Notes: generated by a model from the letters alone, not told the origin. Counted from the stretch's first letter, positions 10,822-19,496 are shown. The stretch is DNA of 64,000 nt from Phytoactinopolyspora limicola (GCF_011320225.1 NZ_JAAOEN010000010.1:161880-225879); one strand, 5' to 3'. Program-made: numbers and translations.

Positions 10822-10981
10822 GAGCTTCCGCCAATAGATGCTGGCGGGCTGAGCCAGCGGATGAGCGTCACCTGGCTTCGTTGTCGTTGTCGATCGATGG
10901 CTCCGCATCGACCTTCTCCTCCGCCTTGCCATGCTCGCTCCTCCACTGGCTCAGCTCCACCGATCTATTGGCGGAAGCTCT
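10821..10981. repeat. Long imperfect inverted repeat filling the gap after the ArsR gene
   Basis: Arms of about 46 bp (10821-10866 and 10936-10981) pair around a 69-bp centre. The outer 19 bases, AGAGCTTCCGCCAATAGAT, match perfectly, as does an inner GCTGAGCCAG block. The element begins on the ArsR stop codon and occupies most of the 294-bp gap before the SDR gene. I see no coding sequence in it. It could be a small non-autonomous mobile element or a large terminator-like cruciform; there is no T-tract, and target duplications are not evident. Its sequence is unrelated to the other palindromes in the window. Confidence 0.75.
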
Positions 10982-11115
10982 AACGTCATGATGTGACGTA
11001 GGTCTCACTTCGTCGCCGTCCGTACGTGTCGAAATCCGGTTGTCGAGGGCGACGTCGTCATGAAACATCCGTGCGCACCCGGATGTACCACCGACGACGA
11101 AAGGACCAACCGGTG

Positions 11116-11865
11116 ATGTTGCTCGAGAACAAGGCGGCCGTGATCTACGGCGCGGGTGGCTCGATCGGCGGTGCCGTCGCCCGCGCCTTCGCCCGGGAAG
11201 GAGCCCGTCTCTACCTGGCCGGCCGGACCAAGCCGAAGCTCGACGTGCTGGCAGAGGAGATCGTCGCCGACGGCGGTCAGGTGGCGACCGCCGAGGTGGA
11301 CGCCACCGACGAGACCGCGGTGGACAACTACGTCGATGCCATCGTCGACGAGGCGGGGCGTTTGGATGTGTCAGTCAACGTGATCGGGCTTGGCGACGTG
11401 CAGCAGCCGCTCACCAGCATCGACCTGGCCGACTTCATGCAACCGATCAGCACCGCCATGCGCAGCCACTTCATCACCGACCGGGCAGCGGTACGGCACA
11501 TGATCCCGCAGGGTTCCGGCGTGATCATCGCTTTTGGTGGATCGGGCGCCACGACCATGCCCGGCCTCGGCGGCTTCGTGGTGGCGCTGGACGCCATCGA
11601 GGGATTGCGCCGGCAGTGGGCCGTCGAGGTCGGGCAGCACGGCATCCGGGTCGTCACCCTGAAATCAGGGGGAGTTCCGGAGAGCATCCCGCTGGACTTC
11701 CCGGAGCGGGAGACCATCATCAACACGCTGCTGCCGACCACGCTGCTCGGCCGGCTGGCCACCCTCACCGACGTCGGGAACGTCGCGGCGTTCGTGGCGT
11801 CGGATCAGGCCCGGACCCTCACCGGCACAGCGGTCAACATCTCCTGCGGCGCGATGATGGACTGA
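11116..11865 (+). CDS. SDR-fold protein lacking the catalytic Tyr and Lys
   Basis: This 249-residue protein has the Rossmann glycine motif YGAGGSIGGAV (residues 11-21) and a clear short-chain dehydrogenase layout ending in GTAVNISCGAMMD. At the active site, aligning its RRQWAVEVGQHGIRV block with ordinary SDRs puts Phe154 where the catalytic Tyr belongs and Leu158 where the Lys belongs. The usual NNAG is NVIG. It is therefore unlikely to be a normal dehydrogenase. A GTG one codon upstream, at 11113, is at better distance from AAAGGA and may be the true start. It precedes the YCII and sigma-factor genes on the same strand and may be co-transcribed with them. Confidence 0.85.
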   Translation: MLLENKAAVIYGAGGSIGGAVARAFAREGARLYLAGRTKPKLDVLAEEIVADGGQVATAEVDATDETAVDNYVDAIVDEAGRLDVSVNVIGLGDVQQPLTSIDLADFMQPISTAMRSHFITDRAAVRHMIPQGSGVIIAFGGSGATTMPGLGGFVVALDAIEGLRRQWAVEVGQHGIRVVTLKSGGVPESIPLDFPERETIINTLLPTTLLGRLATLTDVGNVAAFVASDQARTLTGTAVNISCGAMMD

Positions 11866-11956
11866 GGCGCACCGGCAGGTCCGCGCCGTCGCGGGCAACA
11901 CCGATCCCGGGTGCGAGCCCGGAAGCCGTACGTAGGCCTGAACAGGAGCAAGGATC

Positions 11957-12358
11957 ATGCGAGTGATGGTGTTCGTGAAGGCGACTCCGGACTACGAGGC
12001 AGGCACGCAGGAGCTGACGGAGGACGAATACGCCGCGATGATGCGGTACAACGAGGAACTCACCAGGGCCGGCGTACTCCTGGCCACCGATGGCCTGTAC
12101 CCCAGTTCCAAGGGGGCCCGGGTGGAGTTCACCGGTGAGCGGCGTACCGTCGTCGACGGTCCGTTCGCCGAGACCAAAGAGCTGGTCGCCGGCTTTTGGC
12201 TATGGCAGGTGACCTCGATGGACGAAGCGATCGAGTGGGCTCGGCGCTGCCCGAATCCGAAGGGACGCGACGGCACCATCGAGATCCGACCGGTGTATGA
12301 GCGGCCCGACTTCGAGGCCACCCTCCACGCCGACTCCGCCTTCCCCTCTGCCGGGTGA
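11957..12358 (+). CDS. YCII/DGPF-domain protein
   Basis: A 133-residue member of the YCII (DGPF) family, marked by the VVDGPFAETKELVAGFWLWQV block and an N-terminal beta strand MRVMVFVKAT. Such proteins are commonly encoded next to ECF42-group sigma factors, exactly as seen here, and are thought to be their partners, though their chemistry is poorly known. The stop codon lies inside the left arm of the palindrome at 12355-12440. The order SDR-YCII-sigma suggests one functional unit. Confidence 0.88.
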   Translation: MRVMVFVKATPDYEAGTQELTEDEYAAMMRYNEELTRAGVLLATDGLYPSSKGARVEFTGERRTVVDGPFAETKELVAGFWLWQVTSMDEAIEWARRCPNPKGRDGTIEIRPVYERPDFEATLHADSAFPSAG

Positions 12359-12440
12359 TCGTTGCCGGATTCGCGTCGCTCCCCTCCGTCATAGGCATCG
12401 GGATCGGGTGTTGTGGCGACGCGAATCCGGCAACGATCAC
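12355..12440. repeat. Palindrome, family member 1 (25-bp perfect arms)
   Basis: Perfect arms at 12355-12379 and 12416-12440 read GTGATCGTTGCCGGATTCGC followed by GTCGC, and the complement. They enclose 36 bases. The left arm contains the YCII stop codon. Related GTGATCGTYGCCG modules occur at 14496, 40891, 44686 and 57420. The element separates the YCII gene from the sigma-factor gene and could act as a terminator or processing hairpin. Confidence 0.85.
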
Positions 12441-12489
12441 TGGGGTCATCAGATCTGTGCGTCCGGTCCGGGAGTGGTTTGATGAGAAC

Positions 12490-13752
12490 GTGAGCGTCCC
12501 CGAGGTGCGGCGAACCGTCGACGCGGTCTGGAGAATCGAATCGGGCAAGCTCATCGCCGCGCTGGCCCGGATAGTGCGGGATGTGAGCGTAGCCGAGGAT
12601 CTCGCCCAGGACGCCCTGGTGGCCGCGTTGGAACAGTGGCCGCGTACTGGTGTCCCGGACAACCCCGGTGCATGGCTCATGACCATCGGCAAACGTCGGG
12701 CCATCGACCACTTCCGGCGGCAGCAGCGGCTGGAACGCAAGGTGACCGAGTTGGGGGCCGACCTCGAGCGGCGGCAGGGCCAAAACGGAGCCGAGATCGA
12801 CGAGGTAGCCGAGGATGATATCGGTGACGATCTCCTGCGGCTGATCTTCACCGCGTGCCACCCGGTGCTCTCGCGGGAGGCGCAGGTGGCTCTGACGCTG
12901 CGCATGCTCGGCGGGTTGACCTCGGCGCAGATCGCGCGGGCCTTCCTCGTCCCCGAATCGACGGTGGCCCAACGTATCGTGCGGGCCAAACGCACCCTCA
13001 CCACGAAGCAGGTGCGTTTCGAGCTGCCCCGCGGCGCAGACCGGGAGGTTCGGCTCTCGTCGGTGCTCGAGGTGATCTACCTGATCTTCAACGAGGGTTA
13101 CGCGGCCACCGCGGGGGACAGGTGGATCCGCCCCGAACTGTGTGAGGAAGCGCTCCGGCTTGGTCGGATCCTTGCCGGCCTGGTTCCTGACGAGTCCGAG
13201 GTGCACGGTCTCGTCGCCCTGATGGAGATCCAGGCGTCCAGGCTGCCTGCCCGTGTCGACGCTGCTGGAGAACCGATTCTCCTGCTTGATCAAGATCGCC
13301 GCCGGTGGGACCGGCTGCTCATCACCCGGGGGCTGGCGGCGCTGCAGCGTGCGGAGCGGCTGGCCGAGCGGCCCGGTCCCTACTGCCTCCAGGCGGCCAT
13401 CGCCTCCTGCCACGCCCGAGCGATGACGGCTGGTGAAACCGACTGGATCCGGATCGCCGCGCTGTACGCGGCGCTGGTGGAGATCGACCCGTCGCCGGTC
13501 GTCGATCTGAACCGGGCGGTGGCGCTGGCGATGGCGTTCGGTCCGGAGACCGGTCTCAGGCTGGTCGATCAGTTGGCTGCCGAGCCTGCGCTGGAGCGTT
13601 ATCACCTGTTGCCCAGTGTGCGCGGCGATCTGTTGGTCAGGCTCGGGCGGCCCGCCGAGGCCCGCGAGGAATTCACCCGGGCCGCAGCGTTGACCAGCAA
13701 CGAGCGGGAACGTCGACTGCTCTTGCGCCGCGCATCGGAGGCCGCCGAGTAG
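12490..13752 (+). CDS. ECF RNA polymerase sigma factor with C-terminal extension (ECF42-like)
   Basis: The 420-residue protein has sigma region 2 at the N-terminus (IARIVRDVSVAEDLAQDALVAAL-like core, then MTIGKRRAIDHFRRQQ) and region 4 near residues 115-175 with LTLRMLGGLTSAQIARAFLVP and VAQRIVRAKRTL. A helical, TPR-like extension of about 230 residues follows, typical of group ECF42, including VIYLIFNEGY, DQDRRRWD and AAIASCHA blocks. No membrane anti-sigma gene is nearby; in this group the extension and the adjacent YCII protein are the expected partners. The GTG at 12490 is chosen after the palindrome; no strong ribosome site is seen, so an upstream GTG remains possible. Confidence 0.9.
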   Translation: MSVPEVRRTVDAVWRIESGKLIAALARIVRDVSVAEDLAQDALVAALEQWPRTGVPDNPGAWLMTIGKRRAIDHFRRQQRLERKVTELGADLERRQGQNGAEIDEVAEDDIGDDLLRLIFTACHPVLSREAQVALTLRMLGGLTSAQIARAFLVPESTVAQRIVRAKRTLTTKQVRFELPRGADREVRLSSVLEVIYLIFNEGYAATAGDRWIRPELCEEALRLGRILAGLVPDESEVHGLVALMEIQASRLPARVDAAGEPILLLDQDRRRWDRLLITRGLAALQRAERLAERPGPYCLQAAIASCHARAMTAGETDWIRIAALYAALVEIDPSPVVDLNRAVALAMAFGPETGLRLVDQLAAEPALERYHLLPSVRGDLLVRLGRPAEAREEFTRAAALTSNERERRLLLRRASEAAE

Positions 13753-13825
13753 CCCCTTCCCCATGATCATGAACACTTTGCCGTGCTATCGCACGGCAAA
13801 GTGTTCATGATCATGGGGAAGGGGC
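13752..13825. repeat. Perfect 35-bp-arm palindrome, family member 2; probable terminator
   Basis: Arms 13752-13786 and 13791-13825 pair without a mismatch around a TATC loop. The arms begin at the sigma-factor stop codon and contain CCCCATGATCATGAACACTT. The element fills almost all the DNA between the sigma and methyltransferase genes. It shares the CCCCRTGATCAT opening with members at 19525, 29976 and 40852. There is no T-tract. Confidence 0.9.
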
Positions 13826-13842
13826 GTTGGTAGGGTGGACGT

Positions 13843-14499
13843 GTGACCGTCTCGGATGTAGCACCGGACGGTAGCCCCGTTTCGGTTTACCTGGCATTGC
13901 CGGCCGGAGCCGAACCCGGCATCATTCACCGCGCCGTCGGCGCCGGCACGGACATCCTGGAATTGGGGAGCGGGGTTGGCCGCCTGACCCGCGTCTTGCT
14001 CGCGTACGGTCACCCCGTCGTGGCCGTCGACGACGAACCCGCCATGCTTCAGCACGTCACCGGCGCACAGGTGGTGTGCGCCGACATCTACGGGTTGGAG
14101 CTCGACCGCCAGTTCGGTGCGGTAGTTGTCGCTAGCCACCTCGTCAATCGGGTCGATCCCGGCGACCGGGCACGGCTGCTGGAGGTGTGTGCCCGGCATG
14201 TCACCGCGGACGGCGACGTGCTGATCGAGCGTTACCCGCCCGCCTGGGCGGCCGACCCATCCGACACGTCGGGCTCTCAGGGTCCGGTGGACGTGTCCGT
14301 GCGGATCCGCGAACGGACGGCCGCCAGCTTCGCGGCTACCGCCGAGTATCGGCTCGGAGACCAGGTCTGGCAGCAGCACTTCTCGGCCGCGCATGTGGAC
14401 GACGACACCATGGCCGCCGCTGCTGCCGCCGCCGGCCTACGGGTAGCCGAGTGGCTGGACCCGGCCCGCACGTGGGCGCGGCTGCGGCCGGTCCGGTGA
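13843..14499 (+). CDS. Class I SAM-dependent methyltransferase
   Basis: A 218-residue protein with the SAM-binding motif ILELGSGVGRLTRVLL near residues 38-53, an acidic strand end VVAVDDEPAML that should bind the ribose hydroxyls, and a VVCADIYGLEL loop. The methyl acceptor is unknown. The start is GTG at 13843 with AGGGTGG upstream. It stands between a perfect palindrome and a convergent SDR gene, so it is probably its own transcription unit. Confidence 0.82.
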   Translation: MTVSDVAPDGSPVSVYLALPAGAEPGIIHRAVGAGTDILELGSGVGRLTRVLLAYGHPVVAVDDEPAMLQHVTGAQVVCADIYGLELDRQFGAVVVASHLVNRVDPGDRARLLEVCARHVTADGDVLIERYPPAWAADPSDTSGSQGPVDVSVRIRERTAASFAATAEYRLGDQVWQQHFSAAHVDDDTMAAAAAAAGLRVAEWLDPARTWARLRPVR

Positions 14500-14520
14500 T
14501 CGTTGCCGGATATCCGCCCG
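14496..14520. repeat. Half-copy of the GTGATCGTTGCCGG palindrome module
   Basis: GGTGATCGTTGCCGGATATC lies at the stop codon of the methyltransferase gene, in the 42-bp gap to a convergent SDR. It matches one arm of the elements at 12355 and 57420, but no complementary arm is present. It looks like a decayed or partial copy. Confidence 0.6.
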
Positions 14521-14541
14521 CATCCGGGCCCAGGGGCACCT

Positions 14542-15309
14542 TCAGGCGATACCACCGCCGTCGACGACGATAGCCGCGCCGGTGACGAAGCTACTCTCAT
14601 CGCTGGCCAGCCAGACCACGGCGTCGGCGATCTCGGCCGGTCGGCCCATCCGGCGCAGCGGCCGGTCAGAGGCCTCGGCCAGGAACTGATCGGCCGGCTC
14701 GGCCAACTGGCGAGCCTCCTCGCGGAGCATCCCGGTATCGGTGTCGCCCGGATTCACCGAGTTCACCCGGATGCCCTGCGGGCCGTGGTCGATGGCGAGC
14801 GCCCGGGTCATGTTGACCACCGCCCCCTTCGACGCGCAGTACGACAGCGCGCGGCCACCACCCTTGAGCCCCCAGCCGGAACCGGTGTTGATGATCGAGC
14901 CACCGCCTTGGGCGGCCAGCACTGGGACGACGTGTTTGCACATCAGGAAGATCGAGCGCACGTTCACCGCGAAGACCCGGTCCCACTCCTCCACGGTAGT
15001 GTCCAAGGCGTCGGCTCGACGGATGATGCCGGCGTTGTTGAACACGATGTCCACCCCGCCGTACTCCGTCACTGCCTGCTCGACCACTCGGGCGACGTCG
15101 GCCTCGGCAGACACGTCCGCTACCGCTGCGCTGGCCGTACCGCCGGTCTCGACGATCGCGTCGACGGTCTCCTGAGCGCTATCAGCGGCGATATCGGCCA
15201 CGATGACCCGAGCGCCTTCCCGGGCGAGAGCCACGGCCGAGGCTCGACCGATGCCGCCGCCGGCGCCGGTGACGATCGCCGTCTTGTTCTCCAACCGCAT
15301 CATGGTCAT
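14542..15309 (-). CDS. SDR-family oxidoreductase
   Basis: A 255-residue classical short-chain dehydrogenase: TGAGGGIGRA cofactor loop, Asp in IVADIAAD after strand 2 pointing to NAD(H), NNAGI, a catalytic Ser in INTGSGWG and the YCASK tetrad residues, ending in the usual VDGGG. The ATG at 15309 overlaps the stop of the upstream NAD-kinase-like gene by 4 bases; ATG codons at 15303 and 15300 are alternatives. It is the last gene of the gcvPA-gcvPB cluster. The substrate is unknown, but coupling to glycine decarboxylase subunits suggests a role in the same pathway. Confidence 0.92.
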   Translation of the reverse strand: MTMMRLENKTAIVTGAGGGIGRASAVALAREGARVIVADIAADSAQETVDAIVETGGTASAAVADVSAEADVARVVEQAVTEYGGVDIVFNNAGIIRRADALDTTVEEWDRVFAVNVRSIFLMCKHVVPVLAAQGGGSIINTGSGWGLKGGGRALSYCASKGAVVNMTRALAIDHGPQGIRVNSVNPGDTDTGMLREEARQLAEPADQFLAEASDRPLRRMGRPAEIADAVVWLASDESSFVTGAAIVVDGGGIA

Positions 15310-16502
15310 GTCCCATCTGTGTCGATTGAGTGGTGTTCCGGGGCTCGCACTGGATACAAGGTGGAGGTGCCCGGCCCCGTGACGACGCGGGTGTACCCGC
15401 TCAACGCATGGTCGAGCGCTGGGTCGCCGCTGTCGACTAGGAGCGGCCGGCCGCCAAGTTCGGTCAGTTTGTCGTCGGTGGCCACGACCATGAGGGCATC
15501 TTTGCCCAGTGCCCGCAGCACACGGGCCGAAAGCTGCTGATTGCCCCGGCCGAGGATGAATCCCTGGCCGCCGATGACGGTCACCACGGCCTGGCATGGA
15601 CCACCGGCCGCGGCGGCTAGCAGGGCTGACTCGTCGGCGTCGGCGTGAAGCACGTGGCCGTCCTCCACCACGTCGAACCCCAGCGGTGTCTTGGGGACGC
15701 CGATCAGCTCCGCCAACGCGCGCATCGTGCCGCCCGGACCGAGCAGGTACCGGGTGCCCGGGCGGAGCAGGATCGACGCGCCGGCGGCGGCCCGTCGCAC
15801 GGCTGCCGCCGCGGATGCCGGTGCAGCGGTCTTGCGGGCCTGAGTGCGGCCTTGTACGCGGGGGATCCGCACGGTGCCGTACAGGCGGGGTTCGGCCTGG
15901 CCGGTGCGGATCGCCTCCTCGTCGATGTCGAGGACGTCGGCTGACGAGGCCGAGTCGACCCGGCCGGCTAACCAGTCGGCGGCCAGCGTTCCAGCGACGA
16001 CCGGACTGACCGCGAAGCACGCGGAGTACATCTTGACCCCGGCGGGGATTCCGAGCACCGCGATGCCCTCACCCACCGCATCGTGGATGTCACGGGCCGT
16101 TCCGTCGCCGCCGGCGAAGAGCAGGAGGTCGACCCCGGCCGCGCTTAGTTCACGGGCGGCCCGCACGGTGTCGGCGGCCGTACCATGCACCGGTCCGGTG
16201 GCGACGACGCGGCCGGGCAACCCAGCTTGAGCAGCCGCATCGGCGCCCAGGACACCACCGGCGGTGAACACCTCCACCCCGGGGAAGATACGCACCACGG
16301 TTCGGAGGGCGGCGACGGCGCGAGCGGTGGCGCGTGGCGTGGCTCCCCGGGCGACGGCCTGGGCCTGGACGTCGGCGCCGTCACTGCCTTTGAGCCCGGC
16401 CGGGCCGCCGATCCCGGCTACCGGGTTGACTACCAGGCCGAGCCGGCGGGTGCCGGGGGCGGCGAGCGGGCTCGCCGGCAGTGTCCGGGGTGCCGGTGTC
16501 AC
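15306..16502 (-). CDS. ATP-NAD kinase-like protein (AcoX-type)
   Basis: The 398-residue protein has the NAD/diacylglycerol-kinase fold: a VVNPVAGIGG motif near the start, LLLFAGGDGTARD for nucleotide binding, then GIPAGVKMYSACFA in place of the usual polyphosphate-binding motif. Such long NADK-like proteins are often annotated AcoX; their substrate is not always NAD. The GTG at 16502 forms a GTGA overlap with the gcvPB stop, which is why I reject the longer start at 16553. It sits between gcvPB and the SDR with 4-bp overlaps on both sides, indicating a tightly coupled operon. Confidence 0.88.
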   Translation of the reverse strand: MTPAPRTLPASPLAAPGTRRLGLVVNPVAGIGGPAGLKGSDGADVQAQAVARGATPRATARAVAALRTVVRIFPGVEVFTAGGVLGADAAAQAGLPGRVVATGPVHGTAADTVRAARELSAAGVDLLLFAGGDGTARDIHDAVGEGIAVLGIPAGVKMYSACFAVSPVVAGTLAADWLAGRVDSASSADVLDIDEEAIRTGQAEPRLYGTVRIPRVQGRTQARKTAAPASAAAAVRRAAAGASILLRPGTRYLLGPGGTMRALAELIGVPKTPLGFDVVEDGHVLHADADESALLAAAAGGPCQAVVTVIGGQGFILGRGNQQLSARVLRALGKDALMVVATDDKLTELGGRPLLVDSGDPALDHALSGYTRVVTGPGTSTLYPVRAPEHHSIDTDGT

Positions 16503-18070
16503 GGGTGTTCGCCGAAGTGTTTGCGCCGGTACGCACGCCAGGTGATGGCCCATCGCTCGGGATCGTCGAGATCGTCGTGATGGGTGTGGTGCACGGTCTG
16601 GTTGTGTGGTGCGGTGCGCACCACATCGGGTGTCTCACGAGCTTCCCGCGCCACCTCGGCCAGGATGTCCGCGTATTCGTCCAACTCGTCCTTGGAGTAG
16701 GACTCGGTCGGTTCGAGCGTGAACGGCTGCGGTACGACGTGCGGGTGGTGGCTGGTCCAGTAGTGTGCGCCGAAGTCGGCGACCCGGAGCCCGATCTCCT
16801 CCGAGGTGACGCCGGTCTGTTCGTGCAACTCCTGCCATGAATACCGGACCTGTTCGATACGACGGCGCCCGCTGGCATACGGCGCGCTGGCCCCGGGAAT
16901 GTCCAGGACCCGCTTCAGCAGGTAGTTGTTGTTGAGTACGGCGGTTTCGGCGACGGCCCGCAGGCCCTCGGCACCCAGGGCGCGGATCCATGCGTAGGCG
17001 CGCACGATGTTCGGCGTCACGCCGTAGAAGGGCGCCACCTTGCCGATGGACTGTGGGCGGTTGTGGTCGAGGAAGAAGTGGTCGCCGTCGTACTCGACCA
17101 GGGGCCCCGGCAGGAACGGGGCGAGTTCCGCGCTGACCCCGGACGCCCCTGCGGCGGGTCCGCCGCAGGCGTGTGGTGTGGAGAACGTCTTGTGCAGGTT
17201 GAAATGGCACAGGTCGAACCCGGCGGCCCTGGCCTGGGTGATGCCGAGGATGCCGTTGGCGTTGGCTTGGTCGTAGGCGGCCAGCCCACCGACGCCGTGG
17301 ACGATGTCGACGAACTCCCGGATCCGCGGGTTGAAGATCCCGGTGTCTTCCGGGTTGGTGATCAGCAGCGCGGCGGTGCGGTCGGACACCGCGGCCTTGA
17401 GTGCGTCGATGTCGGGGTAGCCGTCGGCGTCGGGGTGGATCGTGATGACGTCGTACCCGGCCATTTCGGCGCAGGCCGCATTGGACGGGTGGGAGAAGAT
17501 CGTGGTGATGACCTCGGTCCGCTGGTCGCCTTCGCCGCGGGCGGCATGGTAGGCGCGGATCATGGCGACGTTGGTCCAGATGGCGGCCGAGCCCGCGGCG
17601 GAGTGCAGGCTGACCCGGTCCATGCCGGAGATCTCGGCCAGCATCCGTTCGAGCTGCCAGAAGACCTCCAGCACACCCTGCGCCGAGGCTTCGGCCTGGA
17701 GGGGGTGCAGGTCGGCCAGTTTCGGGGTGTTGATCACCGCCTCGTTGACCTTCGGGCTGTACTTCATGGTGCAGGTGCCTTGGCCGACGTCGATGTTGAG
17801 GTCGGCGCCGAGGTTCTGCTGGCTCAGCCGCAGGTAGTGACGGAGCACCCGCATCTGGGCGATCTCGGGCAGCCTGGGCGGAGTGGGGCGCCGGACCCCC
17901 TCGGGTAGGGCCGCGACGACGTCGCCGACGGCGTCACGCACCTTCGGTTCGGGGCGAGGAACCAGGACGCCGCGTTCGCCCGGTGTGGAGAGCTCGAAGA
18001 TGATCGGCTCGTCCCACCGTGCCTGGTGGAAGCGGCGCAGACGGGGTTTGGGTGCGATGGGCAGGCTCAT
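16499..18070 (-). CDS. gcvPB: Glycine dehydrogenase (decarboxylating) subunit 2
   Basis: GcvPB is the PLP-carrying subunit of the split P-protein that decarboxylates glycine and passes the aminomethyl group to lipoyl GcvH. The 523-residue protein has the cofactor lysine in HFNLHKTFSTPHACGGPAAG and the upstream NADLNIDVGQGTCTMKYSPK-like block. It overlaps gcvPA by 4 bases at its start and the NADK-like gene by 4 bases at its end. No gcvH, gcvT or lpd lies in this window. The C-terminus carries a His-rich stretch, TVHHTHHDD. Confidence 0.95.
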   Translation of the reverse strand: MSLPIAPKPRLRRFHQARWDEPIIFELSTPGERGVLVPRPEPKVRDAVGDVVAALPEGVRRPTPPRLPEIAQMRVLRHYLRLSQQNLGADLNIDVGQGTCTMKYSPKVNEAVINTPKLADLHPLQAEASAQGVLEVFWQLERMLAEISGMDRVSLHSAAGSAAIWTNVAMIRAYHAARGEGDQRTEVITTIFSHPSNAACAEMAGYDVITIHPDADGYPDIDALKAAVSDRTAALLITNPEDTGIFNPRIREFVDIVHGVGGLAAYDQANANGILGITQARAAGFDLCHFNLHKTFSTPHACGGPAAGASGVSAELAPFLPGPLVEYDGDHFFLDHNRPQSIGKVAPFYGVTPNIVRAYAWIRALGAEGLRAVAETAVLNNNYLLKRVLDIPGASAPYASGRRRIEQVRYSWQELHEQTGVTSEEIGLRVADFGAHYWTSHHPHVVPQPFTLEPTESYSKDELDEYADILAEVAREARETPDVVRTAPHNQTVHHTHHDDLDDPERWAITWRAYRRKHFGEHP

Positions 18071-19452
18071 GCCGGCGTCTCCTTCACGAGGCTGGCGATC
18101 TCCCCGGCCAGCCGGTCGATGTCCTGGGATGTGTGGACTTCGGTCACGCAGACCAGCAGCCGGTGCTCGTCGACGACGACGCCGGGTTCGATGCCGCGCC
18201 CGCGCAGCGTGGTGACGACGTCGGTGGCGCTCAGTCCGGTGCCGGACACGTCGACGACGAACTCCCGCAGGTGGACCCCGTCGTCGGCCAGGACGACGCC
18301 GGGGATGGCGGCGAGTTGGTCCATGGCGTAGCGGGTGTGGGCCAGCAGCGTCTCACCGAGCTCGGCCATGCCGGCCGGCCCCATCAGGGCCAGGTATACG
18401 CCGGCGGCGATACCCCACAGGGCAGCTGCCGTGCCGACCCACTCCTTGCCGTCCTCGCGGATCGCCAGAGAGGTTCGCTCGAAGGCGACGTCGCCGAAGC
18501 CGTACTCACCGGGGACCGTGGTGCTGGCCAGGCCGAACAGGCGTGATGGCAGCTCCATGACGAAGCGGGGGTCGTCGTGGACGGCGATGAAGCCGGCGTG
18601 GGCGCCGCCGTACCACTGGCGTAGGCCCAGGGATTGGATGTCGCCGCAGACGATGTCGGCGCCGAGGTCGGCGGGTGGGGCGAGCACACCCAGGCCGATG
18701 GGATCGGTGCCGACGACGAGCAGTGCACCGGCCTCGTGAGCCGCATCGGCCAGGCGACGCAGTTCGGTCTCGACGGCACCGTGATAGCTGGGGGTCTCGA
18801 CCCAGACGCAGGCGACGATCTCGGCGTTTTTCGACACGTGGGCGAGTACGGCGTCGACGTCGGCCCCAGAGCCGCGGCTGGTGATGTGCACCAGATCGAG
18901 GTAAGGGCGGACGTAGTCGCGGACCTTGGCGAGCTTGTCCGGGTGTACGTCGCTGACGACGAGCACTTGCTGTCGGCCGGTGAGCCGTCCGGCCATGGTC
19001 AGGGCCGTGCCGGTGGCCTGGAAGCCGTCATAGGTGGGGACGTTGACCACGTCCATGTTGAGCAGCTCGGCCATCAGCGACTGGTATTGGAACAGCGCCT
19101 GGAACCGGCCGTGGTCCTCGTACGGCTCACCCGCGTAGGCGGTGAGGAACTCGCTGCGGTTGATGACCTCCTCCACAACGGCGGGCACCTGGTGCTGATA
19201 GGTGCCGGCGCCCAGGAAGCTCAGCACCTCGCGGGTGCTGACGTTCCGGTTCAGGAGGCCGTCCATGTGCCGGACCAGCTCGGTCTCGGACAGCAGCGGC
19301 GCGGGGAGGTCCAGGGGCCGGTCCAGCCGCAGCTCTGGCGGGCAGTCGGCGTAGAACTCGTCGATGCTTGTCGCACCGACCGCCTCGAGCATGGCTGCTC
19401 GGGTGCGTGGTGCGGTGTTCGGCACGTACGGGTGCACAAACGGTTCGGTCAT
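18067..19452 (-). CDS. gcvPA: Glycine dehydrogenase (decarboxylating) subunit 1
   Basis: GcvPA is the partner of GcvPB in the two-subunit P-protein. The 461-residue protein shows FLGAGTYQHQVPAVVEEVINRSEFLTAY-type N-terminal motifs (FLGAGTYQH at about residue 75), then TYDGFQATGTALTMA, and QSLGLRQWYGGAHAG. It lacks the PLP lysine, as expected for this subunit. The ATG at 19452 has GAGGTGA seven bases upstream. It is the first gene of a four-gene operon, and a palindrome overlaps its putative -10 box. No glycine riboswitch is visible upstream. Confidence 0.95.
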   Translation of the reverse strand: MTEPFVHPYVPNTAPRTRAAMLEAVGATSIDEFYADCPPELRLDRPLDLPAPLLSETELVRHMDGLLNRNVSTREVLSFLGAGTYQHQVPAVVEEVINRSEFLTAYAGEPYEDHGRFQALFQYQSLMAELLNMDVVNVPTYDGFQATGTALTMAGRLTGRQQVLVVSDVHPDKLAKVRDYVRPYLDLVHITSRGSGADVDAVLAHVSKNAEIVACVWVETPSYHGAVETELRRLADAAHEAGALLVVGTDPIGLGVLAPPADLGADIVCGDIQSLGLRQWYGGAHAGFIAVHDDPRFVMELPSRLFGLASTTVPGEYGFGDVAFERTSLAIREDGKEWVGTAAALWGIAAGVYLALMGPAGMAELGETLLAHTRYAMDQLAAIPGVVLADDGVHLREFVVDVSGTGLSATDVVTTLRGRGIEPGVVVDEHRLLVCVTEVHTSQDIDRLAGEIASLVKETPA

Positions 19453-19481
19453 TCGGTTCACCTCGGGTGTGGACTGTCGTC

Positions 19482-19496
19482 TGTATTCAGTATACA
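19482..19496. promoter_or_regulatory. Inverted repeat overlapping the gcvPA -10 box; candidate GntR-type operator
   Basis: TGTAT-TCAGT-ATACA lies 30 bases before gcvPA. Read on the minus strand it includes TATACT, a good -10 sequence, so a bound protein would block initiation. A similar TGTATACA lies in front of the GH42 gene at 26818. I see no good -35 box. Confidence 0.45.

Noticed and set aside
11992..13776. Long antisense open frame opposite the YCII and sigma-factor genes
   Set aside because: High-GC codon use keeps antisense frames open; the plus-strand proteins have clear family motifs and the antisense protein has none.
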